This document shows positions 49,763 through 60,700 of a DNA stretch of 64,000 nt, one piece after another. Both the position numbers and the translations under genes were made by a program. The stretch's first letter is position 1; each line of letters begins with the position of its first letter. Source of the stretch: Lingula anatina (lineage: Eukaryota; Brachiopoda; Lingulata; Lingulida; Lingulidae); the NCBI RefSeq assembly GCF_001039355.2, contig NW_019773936.1, forward strand, positions 240,829-304,828, written 5' to 3'. Under the pieces are notes generated by a model. That model did not search any database, had not been told where the DNA came from, and was given only the letters and a program-made list of their open reading frames with translations.

Positions 49763-50795
49763 CACTATAGGCGACATTTTCATCCACAAGGAACAATATC
49801 TGTGTTATGAAAAAAGGCGACCAGCACAAAATATACACAATCACAACCGTCAACGTCAGCTTGATGGTCTTCATCTTGGCGCGGGACAGGCGATGGACAT
49901 GCGCCCGCGGCCCCGTTGGCGACGTCACCGGTGTTATGGTCAGAGAGCGGCGTCCATTGAGGGTACCGTTGAAACTAGTGTCCGTGCTTCGTCTGGAGTC
50001 CAGTCTCAGGCCTGTCCGGCTGCAGCTTCGACTGGACGAGACGGTCTCCTGCGACCTCGTGCTCATCCAGACGACGTACGATATGTTCCCGTAGGTAAAA
50101 GCCAGAAGAATAATGGGCAGGACCCAAAGAGAGAAGGCAATCCATGCCACCCATATGGTCAGCCATGGTTCTGCTGGATTGAAGTTATCCCAACAGTCGA
50201 AAACGCCCTCCTCCCCTGGGACTGGGCGCATGGCAAAGATTGTCAGTTGGGGTATGCTTAAAGCAAGGCTAACACCCCAGGCGATCGCCACCATCACGTG
50301 TGCCTTGCGCGGACTCCATTGTTGTGAACGAAGAGGGTAGCATATGGCCAGGTACCTGTCTATTGCTGTCATGACCAGAACATAGGCCGAGGCGTACATG
50401 GAGACAAGCTGGGTGTATTTGACTAATTTACAGAGGAACTCTCCACCTTGAAAACGGTAGGTGAAGTCCCAGATGAACTGCGGCAGTGTGCTGAAGAACG
50501 CTGTGAACAAGTCTGCTATAGCCAAGTGGGCAATAAATAACAACATCCGGCTTAAATTGCCTTTCCGTCCTACCACAAACAGGACAAACGAGTTGCCAAA
50601 GATAGCCAAAAACAGGATGACGCCTGAAACTGCCAGTTCTGCCTTGGCCAAGTTTGTATCCCTTGGATGGGTGATATTTGAGCCATTCTTTTTCACATTA
50701 CTTAATACACCGTCATAGACAATCGTAGTGTTTTCGTCAAAGAACAATGTTGCAAAGTCAACAATTGAAGCATTCTGATCCGTATTTGCCATCAT
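49763..50795 (-). CDS. Vasopressin/oxytocin-like GPCR, first coding exon (N-terminus to TM6)
   Basis: This encodes a class A (rhodopsin-like) receptor from an extracellular N-terminus with sequons (NAS, NTT, NGS, NIT) to TM6. Visible landmarks are LAIADL in TM2 (Asp2.50), PQFIWD at the top of TM2, Cys before TM3 and FDCW in the second extracellular loop for the disulfide, QLVSMYASAYVLV then DRYLAICYPLR (DRY motif), and CWSPFF in TM6. The third intracellular loop is long and Ser/Arg-rich. The TM2-TM3 segment and the CWSPFF region most resemble vasopressin/oxytocin receptors, probably Gq-coupled. An upstream ATG at 50843 is in frame but lies before a good acceptor (TTTCTGCTGCAG, exon from 50817), so it should be intronic. 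The start is MM at 50795 or 50792. A related neuropeptide-S/CCAP-type receptor is the main alternative. Confidence 0.9.
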
Positions 50796-50817
50796 TTCTC
50801 TCCAAAATGGATAAAAT

Positions 50818-51062
50818 CTGCAGCAGAAACGAACGAGTGGCATTTAAGAAAGACAAAGTATTATGACAATTTAATAATGTTACCAAGAAACCCAAAAGAT
50901 AAATAGCTGCTAATGTTCATGATATTGAACGAAACTTTGAAAAGCCTCTCAGGTCGCTGCGGTAGCTATCTTAATAAAGTAAAATAAAAGTTATCTTTTA
51001 AACATAATTGCCCGTTTGATAAACGCAGTCCCTTATGAAAGTATGAAAATAAAGAAACTTAC
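50818..51062 (-). other. 5' intron of the GPCR gene
   Basis: The minus strand shows a consensus donor (GAGG|GTAAGTTTC, last exon base 51063) and an acceptor after a pyrimidine-rich stretch (CGTTTCTGCTGCAG, next exon base 50817), giving a 245-bp intron in the 5' UTR. Predicted from splice signals only. Confidence 0.65.
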
Positions 51063-51400
51063 CCTCGATGCCCAATGGAGAAAAATTTTGATTAATGCGG
51101 TCAGTTAGAACAATCCGGGATGGACCAATGTACATTAGCTTTATCATACCACAACTGCTCCAGCAGCTGACGAAAGTCCAAATAAAACTGAATAATTCAG
51201 CGCAAAGTTATATGTTATTGGAGCTGCCATAGAAGTCACGTCATTACCATGCTCTCGGAAACGGTTCGCGGAAACAGAGTCCGATTAATTAGCCTCATTA
51301 AGGAACGATCACAACGCGCGTCCTGACGTGTCAACGGGCAGTCAGCGGAATTCTGGCGATTAACCTTTTCCTCGAGGATCACGCTTGATTGTTTTAAGTC
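51063..51400 (-). promoter_or_regulatory. Probable 5' UTR exon and promoter side of the GPCR gene
   Basis: The 5' UTR exon would end at 51063; its start is not determined. Farther upstream, CRE-like words occur at about 51235 (GTCACGTCATTA) and 51325 (CTGACGTGTC), and the segment 51230-51420 is richer in CpG than its surroundings. A promoter role is inference. Confidence 0.4.
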
Positions 51401-52579
51401 ACGTTGTCCGGCAATAAATGGAACCGTCTTGCGCAGACACGAGGAAGTATTCCTCTGAGAAATCTCAAACTGTTGCGCATCTCAGGTCTTTCGACCCCCG
51501 CGCTGTTTTTATTCGCCCCCGCTGTGGAAATGTTGTATCGCGACCAGGTGGAAAGGCCTTCGGGAAAAACGCATCGTCCAGAACAAGTTTATCGCTCGAA
51601 AGAATGATCTGACAAGTAAACTGTTGATACAGTCAAATCTCGTACAATATTGACAAGGCCTTTGTTTATATACAGAGAAACATATGCTCTGGTGTTTGCT
51701 TTGCTCTCTTTTAGGTCAAATGTACGTTTTCTTTTAACTCTAATGTAATGGAATTGAGAAATCCCATATGATATCTTTGGTAAAACAATTTCATTGAGGT
51801 TGTATAACGGTGATAAATGTGTATATACACATGCAATACTGGGAACTGCATTAAATTAAGGCAGCAAATCATTTTAAAAAGCTGTCTAGAGATACACGTA
51901 CTGCAAAATAAAGCCATTTGGTTTTGTTTTTAGGTTTGAAATGTAAACAATGTGAAACGGAATTCAGAAAATAAAAGCAGGGATCTGTATGATGTATACT
52001 GGCCCGGGGAGGTGTATAGAAAAAACAACGTTCTTCCAGTGAAAATTTCATTAGTTCTAAGAAATAATCACATATTTTCTCAACTTTCACGACACCCGCC
52101 AACGCGGAAGGATGGATTATCCGTGTCCCATTGTTCCCACTGTTGTCTAGGGTAAATTATTTGCACGTCTTTCTGGTAACAGATGTTTTAACTGCCAAGG
52201 ATTAATTCCTGTAATTAAGTCTTCTCTTTATCACGTACTCTCAAGCATATTCTCTTATAATTTGCTGCATTAAACCTGGATACTTGGGGTCGTATAGTAG
52301 CAGACATTAGCTGTTTAAACATAATGATATAAGTGAATTAATGCAATTATGCGGTAGGCAATGTCTTTTCACCGGTAATGCCAACTAGTGATGAAATGTT
52401 AGCAAAACACTGTCGTCTAATCCTTAGATATGACATTCATTTTCCGCTCGTTCCTGGAACGGACTCCCGTTAAACCTATCTCAGAGCACATTAATTACTC
52501 AGGTTATCTAGGAAAAGATGCCACACGGGGGCAATGTTATTATTCCTTGAGGCGTTTTCACTCCCTATTTTCGACTATT

Positions 52580-52642
52580 GAGAGAGAGAGGGGGAGAGAG
52601 AGGGGGGGGGAGAGAGAGAGAGAGAGAGGGAGAGAGAGAGAG
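52580..52642. repeat. GA/G-rich low-complexity tract
   Basis: An interrupted (AG)n tract with embedded G runs. Confidence 0.95.
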
Positions 52643-55013
52643 TTTTAAAAGTCAGAACCCTTTTAATGCCTTAAACTACATTACTCCACCAGACGCTTAA
52701 ATCAAGTCCATCGTAAACTCAGCAAGGTTCATCACTAATTCGAACGCAGCCATAATATCTACTAGCTGCACAATACATCATCATTTCCCACCATGACGCT
52801 CCACTCAAAATCGCAACTGATTAATAAGGATTGATGTTGTCTGGCAATATTAATAATACTAATATATATGTCATACACCAACACGACGTAGCATCCAGGC
52901 AATTAAGCCAGTAAATCGCATTTATCGATGGCACATTTATAAGCATTCTGTCCTGAGCATTGATACTTAGATGCAAACCCGTTTATTTGAAGATTGGCTG
53001 AAACGTCAAAGGCTTCTCTGTTATTCATTCTGTGCTGGTAGTTCTCTTTGCCAGGTGATGCTGCTACTTAAGCTATAGGGGTAAAGCAGATGCGTAGACC
53101 TAACGTGGAAATATATTCAGCTTTTCAGAAAAATGCTAGCTTTCTGCGTGATTCTAACCCAATACCCCGGTGTACTTGGTGACGCCATTAACCTGAGATC
53201 GTACTTATATTCAAACACATCACCACCGTGTCTAGCAGGATTAACCTACTACTAATATTCGATGCAAAGTGCCAAATCCAACACATCTACCTTATAAAAT
53301 GATTCCCCAAACATACATCAGTGAGTAAACCCTTTACAACCGACAATAATGCGCGTACGTTGCTTTTCTTATAACACTGGAAAACGGGAACATTTTGTCT
53401 AGTGAAATTTTAAAGAAATATCAGCTAGCTTTTGGGAAGTCTGAATATTTTAAAGCAGTAACGACCTATCTGTGCTCTTCAGCAGGACTTTTATCAAGAT
53501 AAATCTGTAACTGTTAGAAAAGATATGGCCTCTGGTAGAGAGAGATAACGATAGGCACCTAAACAACTTGCACAACATTTAGCGTCCTGTTCAATCATGT
53601 GAGCAAGTTAAACAAACCGCAGTCATTTACCCAGTTCATTTTAAAATACCCATAAATATTAGATATGAAGGCTATAACTTATTTGAATAATTTCAATGAT
53701 AGACAGCACAGTTGTTTTAAAACAACGAAAGTCGGTAATTTTAATAAAGAACGGTATGGAAATAACAAAGAACTTTTAGAAAAGAAAAAGTCGTTTCTTA
53801 GTTTCTATATTATGTACCGGTATTCATTTAAACCTCATAATGTTGGTTGCAATGGGCCTGAGATTAAAAATAAATAATGATAATAAAATAAAACGATTAA
53901 GTATATGACATTCCATTTTCGATAACATAAAATTAGAATTTTCGTCTTTTTGATTTTTTCTAATTATCGTAAAGCAACGCAACTTTAAAGGAAAAAAACA
54001 GGACAATTAGGAAAAAAATCTGCTTGATAATTGGTTTTTAGTGTTTCTGGGAAAATACAGAAAATACATGTAAGATGCGAAATAAAACATTCTTACGTTG
54101 ATCAAACCTACCGCGACCAATATAAGGTTCTTATCATTGCGGAGTAAATTAATTTGTCACGAATCGGTGAAGTATCTGTGTACAAAGTCACAATAAGAAA
54201 GCAATAATGTAGATAAGAGCGTTTAAATACTGAAAGGAGCTTTATCATTTCTAAATCAATTTTACAACCTGTTCTATACGGCTTATTAGATGTAATGTGC
54301 ATGGTTTGCGTACTCAACCCCATGAACTTATAAATACTAAAAAAATCTAATTTACATCACAATACCATTGGATACTATATTGAATAAAGCTCATGAATGT
54401 AACGTTATGTGAACTTCTGTTTCCTAAAACTACAAACCCACTGTGGCAATTCGGATAATTTTTATAATATTACATTAGATTTACAGAAACTATATTATAT
54501 AGCTATAGTTTTGCATGTTCTAAAGACGGTTTCCAAGCTTCACACACAAAAATGAATTTTTCATTTACACGTGGGGATGAAACCATGACGTCACGAGACT
54601 AGTTGGTCCTTGAGCCCGTTTACAATCTCAGTCAAAAAGAGCCATGGGTTTTCAATACTGTTAAGACCTGCGGATGAGACTAATCGTGTAAACTGGGCGT
54701 AAAATCATGACATTTGATTGAAAAGTGCCTTAATAAACGTTACGACGAAATAAATAACCCCAAATGATACAAACGGTTATTTGTCACAAGACTCGATCAA
54801 TATTTTCTCTGAAAAGACTACACGGCTCTGATTCTGCTAATCATCATAGACTACTGGATCATCTTATTCACTTTATAAATGGCAGACGATGAAATTTGAA
54901 AATCACATAAAATCTATAATATGCATAAAAGAATACATTTTTTCTTTACAAATACATGGAATGTAGAAAGTACAGAAATTATAATGAAAGTGATGCACTC
55001 ACACACGCACGCA

Positions 55014-55015
<2 letters not shown>

Positions 55016-55069
<54 letters not shown>
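55016..55069. repeat. (CA)n microsatellite
   Basis: An essentially uninterrupted CA tract, preceded by degenerate CACACGCACG units. Confidence 0.97.
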
Positions 55070-55071
<2 letters not shown>

Positions 55072-57220
55072 TACATTGCTTCATTAGAACGGATGATGTC
55101 AACTTATGTTAGTTATAATGACAACCAGGAATAAACATAGTATTACTATAGTATACAAATATATCAATTCATGTAAGCTTTTCTTTCTACCATTACTCTC
55201 ATATAACTCACACCAGAGAAAGTGTGGATTGAAAAAGAATGCCCATCATGACAATGTAGTTGTCCATTTTACACTTATATTTTATACTGTTACTGCACGC
55301 GTCCTCTTTTATGCACTTTTTTCTTTAATGAAGTCCGAAAACAAAAATGGTTGCCTAATTGTTTTAATGTTACCTATGCTCATACATGTATGCCGACATG
55401 GCATTACTATAAGGATGTGATACTCAGACTTTATATCTCAAGGCATAACGGCACTAGCCCATGACGACAGCCAACGCTTCATAAAGCAGCTATATGTCGA
55501 CAGAAAACAAAATTAACTCGCAAAATGCCCATATAATGTCGCTTGATAGCTGTTACACATCTCGCCTGTAGACGGTGAAATGGTTTCAGGTATATTTTGA
55601 TAGTTGTCTAATCCCCGATGTTTATAATCCAGTAGGTAAGTTTGCTTGAAATAAGAAAAAAATTGCTAAGTCGTTTTGCACCCTGGCAAGAACGCCTATG
55701 TGTATGTACATCACTAAATTATAACCGTTGAATCCAAGACTTTGTTAAAGGGAAGGTGGTAGAAGGATGATAAAAAAAGTTGCTTCGCTTTTTTCGGCAA
55801 ATTTAAAACATAAGAGGAGGAAATTTTTGGCATAAAATATAGGTCATGTAGGACGAAAAATGTTTAGTTTTGCAATTTGACCCGGTTGGCCATCAGAAAA
55901 GGCCGAGAAATAGCGTGCAACTCTATGGGGAATAGTTTGAATACTGCCAATACTAGACTGTCATAAAACAGCGAATAACATCACATTATGAGGCCACACA
56001 AACGATCCTTTTGTTAAAGCACTTAACATGTCTGCTCAAAAAATGAAATTACTGGTTTAAAAACAAATGCTTGCTACGCTGCTGAATTAAACGCACCGGG
56101 TCCGGATATTTTGAACAGAAGAGACGTAAAAACCAAACCATCAATATGGAATATATTGAAGACAACATTATTCAACTTAGTCTAATTAAAAAGGGAATAT
56201 GAAATGATAACTGACGCAGACTTTTACCACATACTCCAAATGAATAAGAGGATAATTGGCTGAATGCAGGGATCAATCGAATTGACTCCTGCACCATTTG
56301 TCAGCATTATCCTCATACACATCATCCTAAACCATAGTTACTGGGGTCACTAGCCTCTTTGAATACTTTTTCATGAATCTCATTGCCCATCATTTCGCTG
56401 GGTACAAATAAGCTTATCAAAATACAGTAATCTGCGAAAGTTGGTGAAAGTGCAGGGTCCATCTTGGCACTGGGGAAGAAGATTCGCACAGCTTATGATC
56501 ATGGCATAAAATAGGAGCGTAAGGCCTATATGGCATGTTTCATAAAATCGGCGAATGTCATACAGTCATAGAAAGATCTTTCCTTTGCATATGTAGGGCT
56601 AACGTGCCACTGCATCTTCTTTAAAAGAGTTGTAATCTAAAAAAGCTGGAATCGCTAAATTTCTACAATTATAAAAAGTGACAAATGACGAGATGGAAGT
56701 AGCAAATGCCCAATTGCTTTTGAAACTCTATACACAGAAATATACTCCATCTCTTTGAAGCTACGGTTATAGTCAGGTTAAAAAGATAAGGGGGGGAAGT
56801 GGACGACACAATTGTGATAGAGGGACCACCCAACCACAACATTCCATTATGCACAGCTAACACAATCCGTTCTCTGACACCCAAGGCACAAACGATAATG
56901 CCACTTACTGCCTCATTCATAGACTATTTAAAACAAGATAACTTTTTTTATTTTAAAGGCCTTTTCATTTCACAGAGGGACTACTTTTCAAAATTTATCA
57001 AACTACTCAACGTACTTTTCCAAAAGATGGCGTACAAGGTTGAGCTGTATCAGTAAAAAAATGGGGTCGGTATCACAAAGAGCATGTAGACTGGTCCCTA
57101 TGGATGAAGACTAGTAGGTCATGTTAATATTGTATCGACCTGAGCAGTCCTAAGACATGACCCCGATGATAACATGTGTTGTCCTAATTTTACTTCGTTA
57201 TCTTTCAATTTAATAGCAAG

Positions 57221-57772
57221 ATGTCTTCCTCGCAAAGTCAGAGAACCGAAGTAGACAAAGGTAAATTGCAAGGGTCAGTCCTGTTTGTGACGTGTCTGGC
57301 TGTTGGATTTTACGTTTTCCCAGATGCCCCTCCATTGCCAACTCTTACGGACCGGTTGGTGTTCACCTTGCGATGGCAGTTTCTCTCCAGCGTGTTCCTT
57401 CAGGTGTGCATTTACGTAGTTGCCAGGACACGTTTTCGAACGCCAGCCATCGACCCGACATCACCTTCGGCGTCACGTTACGTCGACGTGCACGTGCGAG
57501 TTTTACAAAACACTTTAGAGCAAACAGCCGTCAGCACTTTCGGAAATTTAATGCTGGCGACATATTTGAGTCAAGAGTTCATGAAGGTCATTCCCGTATT
57601 GGTAGTCATCTTTATTCTGGGTCGGGCTTTGTTTTGGATTGGTTACGTCGCTTCGCCTTTGAAAAGATCGACAGGAATGTGCATGACTTTTTTGGTTGCG
57701 GTCACTCCTTACGTCTACAGCATTTATTGTATGGTATATTACGGGCCTCAACATGGACTGGGGACAAAATAG
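57221..57772 (+). CDS. TMEM79-like MAPEG-fold membrane protein
   Basis: A 183-residue protein in one exon that opens at an acceptor (TTTCAATTTAATAG, exon from 57217), so the ATG sits four bases into the exon and the 5' UTR is spliced. About five hydrophobic segments are visible (about 17-35, 46-68, 103-120, 121-145, 151-175). The segment HVRVLQNTLEQT (91-102), a basic residue followed by N-x2-E at the start of a helix, is typical of MAPEG proteins (membrane-associated eicosanoid and glutathione metabolism family). PDAPPLPTLTDRLVFTLRW and the GRALFWIGY segment recall the C-terminal domain of vertebrate TMEM79 (mattrin). The length fits an invertebrate form lacking the long vertebrate N-terminus. 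Enzymatic activity is unproven; a plain MAPEG-family protein is the alternative name. A second overlapping frame of equal length (57292-57843) has no membrane or family features and is a shadow. Confidence 0.82.
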   Translation: MSSSQSQRTEVDKGKLQGSVLFVTCLAVGFYVFPDAPPLPTLTDRLVFTLRWQFLSSVFLQVCIYVVARTRFRTPAIDPTSPSASRYVDVHVRVLQNTLEQTAVSTFGNLMLATYLSQEFMKVIPVLVVIFILGRALFWIGYVASPLKRSTGMCMTFLVAVTPYVYSIYCMVYYGPQHGLGTK

Positions 57773-60700
57773 AGCTAGATCATACAATTTATATTGGCTT
57801 AAATTGTTTTCTACCTGATAAGATTTTAACACTTCACTACTGAGCCTGTGAAAAGCAATCAGATACATGTATTTCTGAGGAAGCACTTGTTTCAAAGGTA
57901 GAGCACGGCGGGCAGCATTGACGTATGGAGACTGAAGCTACCCACCAAGGTCTTATCTATGACGACAGAACTGGTGCTTATTCAATAAGAAGCGTGGACA
58001 TAACAATACATGTACATGTACGTGCATGTGTTTACATACGTACAGCGTACATGTACTGAACAATGATAATATGAAGAGTAAAAATACTGGAAAAGACCAG
58101 AGTTAATAACTCATGCAATAGGACATACGAATATAAAAGATGTCTTACGTGATAAAAATCGTTATGGTTATAATCTCAATCAACTGAAAAGAATGAAAAT
58201 ACTAATTAAGCGTACCACCGAGGAAATTCGAAGGCTTAGATGGTGTGTGTGTGTGGAGGGGGTGAACATGCCATACCACCTCCCCCCTCCCCCCCCCCCC
58301 CCAAAAAAAAAAATGCTTCCCACTGCATTGGATTTCTTTTAATGATGATGCGTGATGATAATACCGCCCGCGCATGCACCTATAAATTACATATATGTGT
58401 ACATAATAGTTATAGCTCCGGGTGTGACATGTCTCAACTGACGCAGTCTGATTGCTGACTTCCTCACCGTTCCATGTGCTATGCATTTGCTATCGAAAAA
58501 GAAAAACGAACGATCACGCGGCATGAACAGTTCATTTTTACCACTGAAAATAACAGATACAAACGCATTAAGACGAAATTAGCATGATACTGTAAGTTTG
58601 CCTGAGACACATGCTAGCCTCAGCTAGTATGAGAAAAGAGATGTCCGCAAGCACTCCAATATGTATTGGCTGAGCACGGAGCTTCTCTCATTCGCTCCTT
58701 CTTTGCCACAAATAAAAACACAACAGTACAAACGTAGCATTATCATTTCAAGTCGCACTCGAATTAATATACAATGCCGAATAACCCTGGGGTTCAAATT
58801 TTAGTTTGTATCGAATATATGTATCGAATATTGAAACTCAAAGTATGGCTGTCGCATATAAGTATGGTAAGATATTAATGAGGTAAATGGACTTTATGAT
58901 AATCTAACAACCTTTCAGTACATCTAATGAATTGTAAGGTCGGTTTGTGAAGTCTTTTCAGTAGAATAATCTTCTAAATCTTATTGATTGCATAGAATAA
59001 TTGACTACGTGCATCAATCTGTAAATTACGTTAATAATTTAGAAATGTTTCGTGAGGCGTGACCAAGTGTTATGGTGTATGTGTGCTTCGTATGTACATG
59101 TAACAATGCAATATGTTCATAGAGGCATGCAGCTGTTATACATACATGTAGCATAAAAAAGCAAAATTGTTCAAGATTTTTCAAATCACCGAGTTACATA
59201 TATCAGTGCCTTGTCCAAAACTATCATCCCGTTTTCGAGCTGTAAATTCTCAACCTTTGCTGTAATGACTGAAATTTCACCTTCATCGCCATGAAAGGAG
59301 GGGCTTAAATTTATACCAATAACTCAACACTCGGGTTAAAATCGTAATTTAGCAGCAGTTCTAGATATGCCATATCGTGATATTTAAAAATGGGAAAGTG
59401 TCGAAATTCCAAGAAAACTATTTGCTATGTAAAGATATGTAACGCTTGTCATTTAACTTTACTTTAAACGGCAGCGAACCAGAGGAAGGTAGGTTGTTAA
59501 AGTACTTCATTTATATTAATGTTCTCATAGTCAGTATTTGTTTAGATATGAGCAAAAGAGAAAAGTCATAACAGGCTGCCAGTTCAAAATATTTGCTTAT
59601 CCTCGGGTTTTGGTTTCATGTAATGGAGATATTGAAAATGTACGTATAATCAGGCTGGCAGTTCACAATGCTTACCAGTATTATGTAAGAGTAGACAATC
59701 AATGGTAAATAAATAAATCGAGACTAGACTCGGTTTCTCCTTATGTGGCGAAGAGAAAATGTATATAACACCAGTTTGCTTGAAACCTTTTGAAAAAAAA
59801 TCATGCTCAGTTTTATGGACGTATTTAACAAGCTCAGGAGACGGCTAAAATAATCCCATCAAGCCCAAAAATACACGACCAAAATTACAGTCTCTGGCGC
59901 TCATGCGGCGTAGTGTATATAGCTCTGAAGTAACACGAGAGTACGGTTCAACTTTTGCACTGCTTTTCAATCGCCTTGTTATCGATTTCTTCCTAGGTAT
60001 TCCCAGGGTTTTTGAAGTTAGATTGACCAGACATAATTACCATTGACAAATTGGCACCTTGCCGGGATTGTGCGGACAACTACCATACGTTTAGTTTAAC
60101 TTCAGCTCATGTAATAATCGCATTGGATTGTATACAACCTAGTAACAGATATTCTTTGTATATATACGAAATAAACCTGATGCATACATATACAGATAGT
60201 CACAGTGGGCCTCTATGAATAGCCTAGGACCCACTAAAAATTTATTAAATGGGTCCTACATATGGGAATAGCGCACAACAATGAGGGGTGGTGGGTGGGG
60301 CTGGATTGTCCGTTACTTGGGCAACGCCCGGCACTTCATTTCCCTGGAAAAGGGACCGTAAACTTTACACCCTACGCATATTATGTCCATTCTTACAACT
60401 TTTCTTTTTTTTACCTATCAGTGATGTTCTGTTATGAAAAAAGAATAGATAAATTATGAAATTAACCATTTTTATTGGATTCGTTACTACAAAATCCACA
60501 CTGCTATGCATCCGGTTAGGAGTTAATACGCTAAAAACTCTTATGTCTCCTTGATCTTAACTGATTTAAGTAATAGGACATGTCATTTAAGAGAGTGGAA
60601 CAAACTCAAGGAAGATGTTTGAAATTTGGCCGTTGACGGCCGCATTTATTGAAGGTCCCATTAATAAAAAGAAATTTATCAACAACGAGGGCACTGGCTG

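Larger units (their letters stand above)
51401..57216. other. Gene-free stretch between the GPCR and the TMEM79-like gene
   Basis: No exon I can support, apart from the undetected 5' UTR exon(s) expected upstream of 57217. It holds a purine-rich GA/G tract at 52580-52642 and a (CA)n microsatellite at 55016-55069. Confidence 0.5.

Noticed and set aside
57292-57843. 183-codon frame overlapping the TMEM79-like gene
   Set aside because: It is the same length as the real frame by coincidence but lacks membrane segments and MAPEG features.
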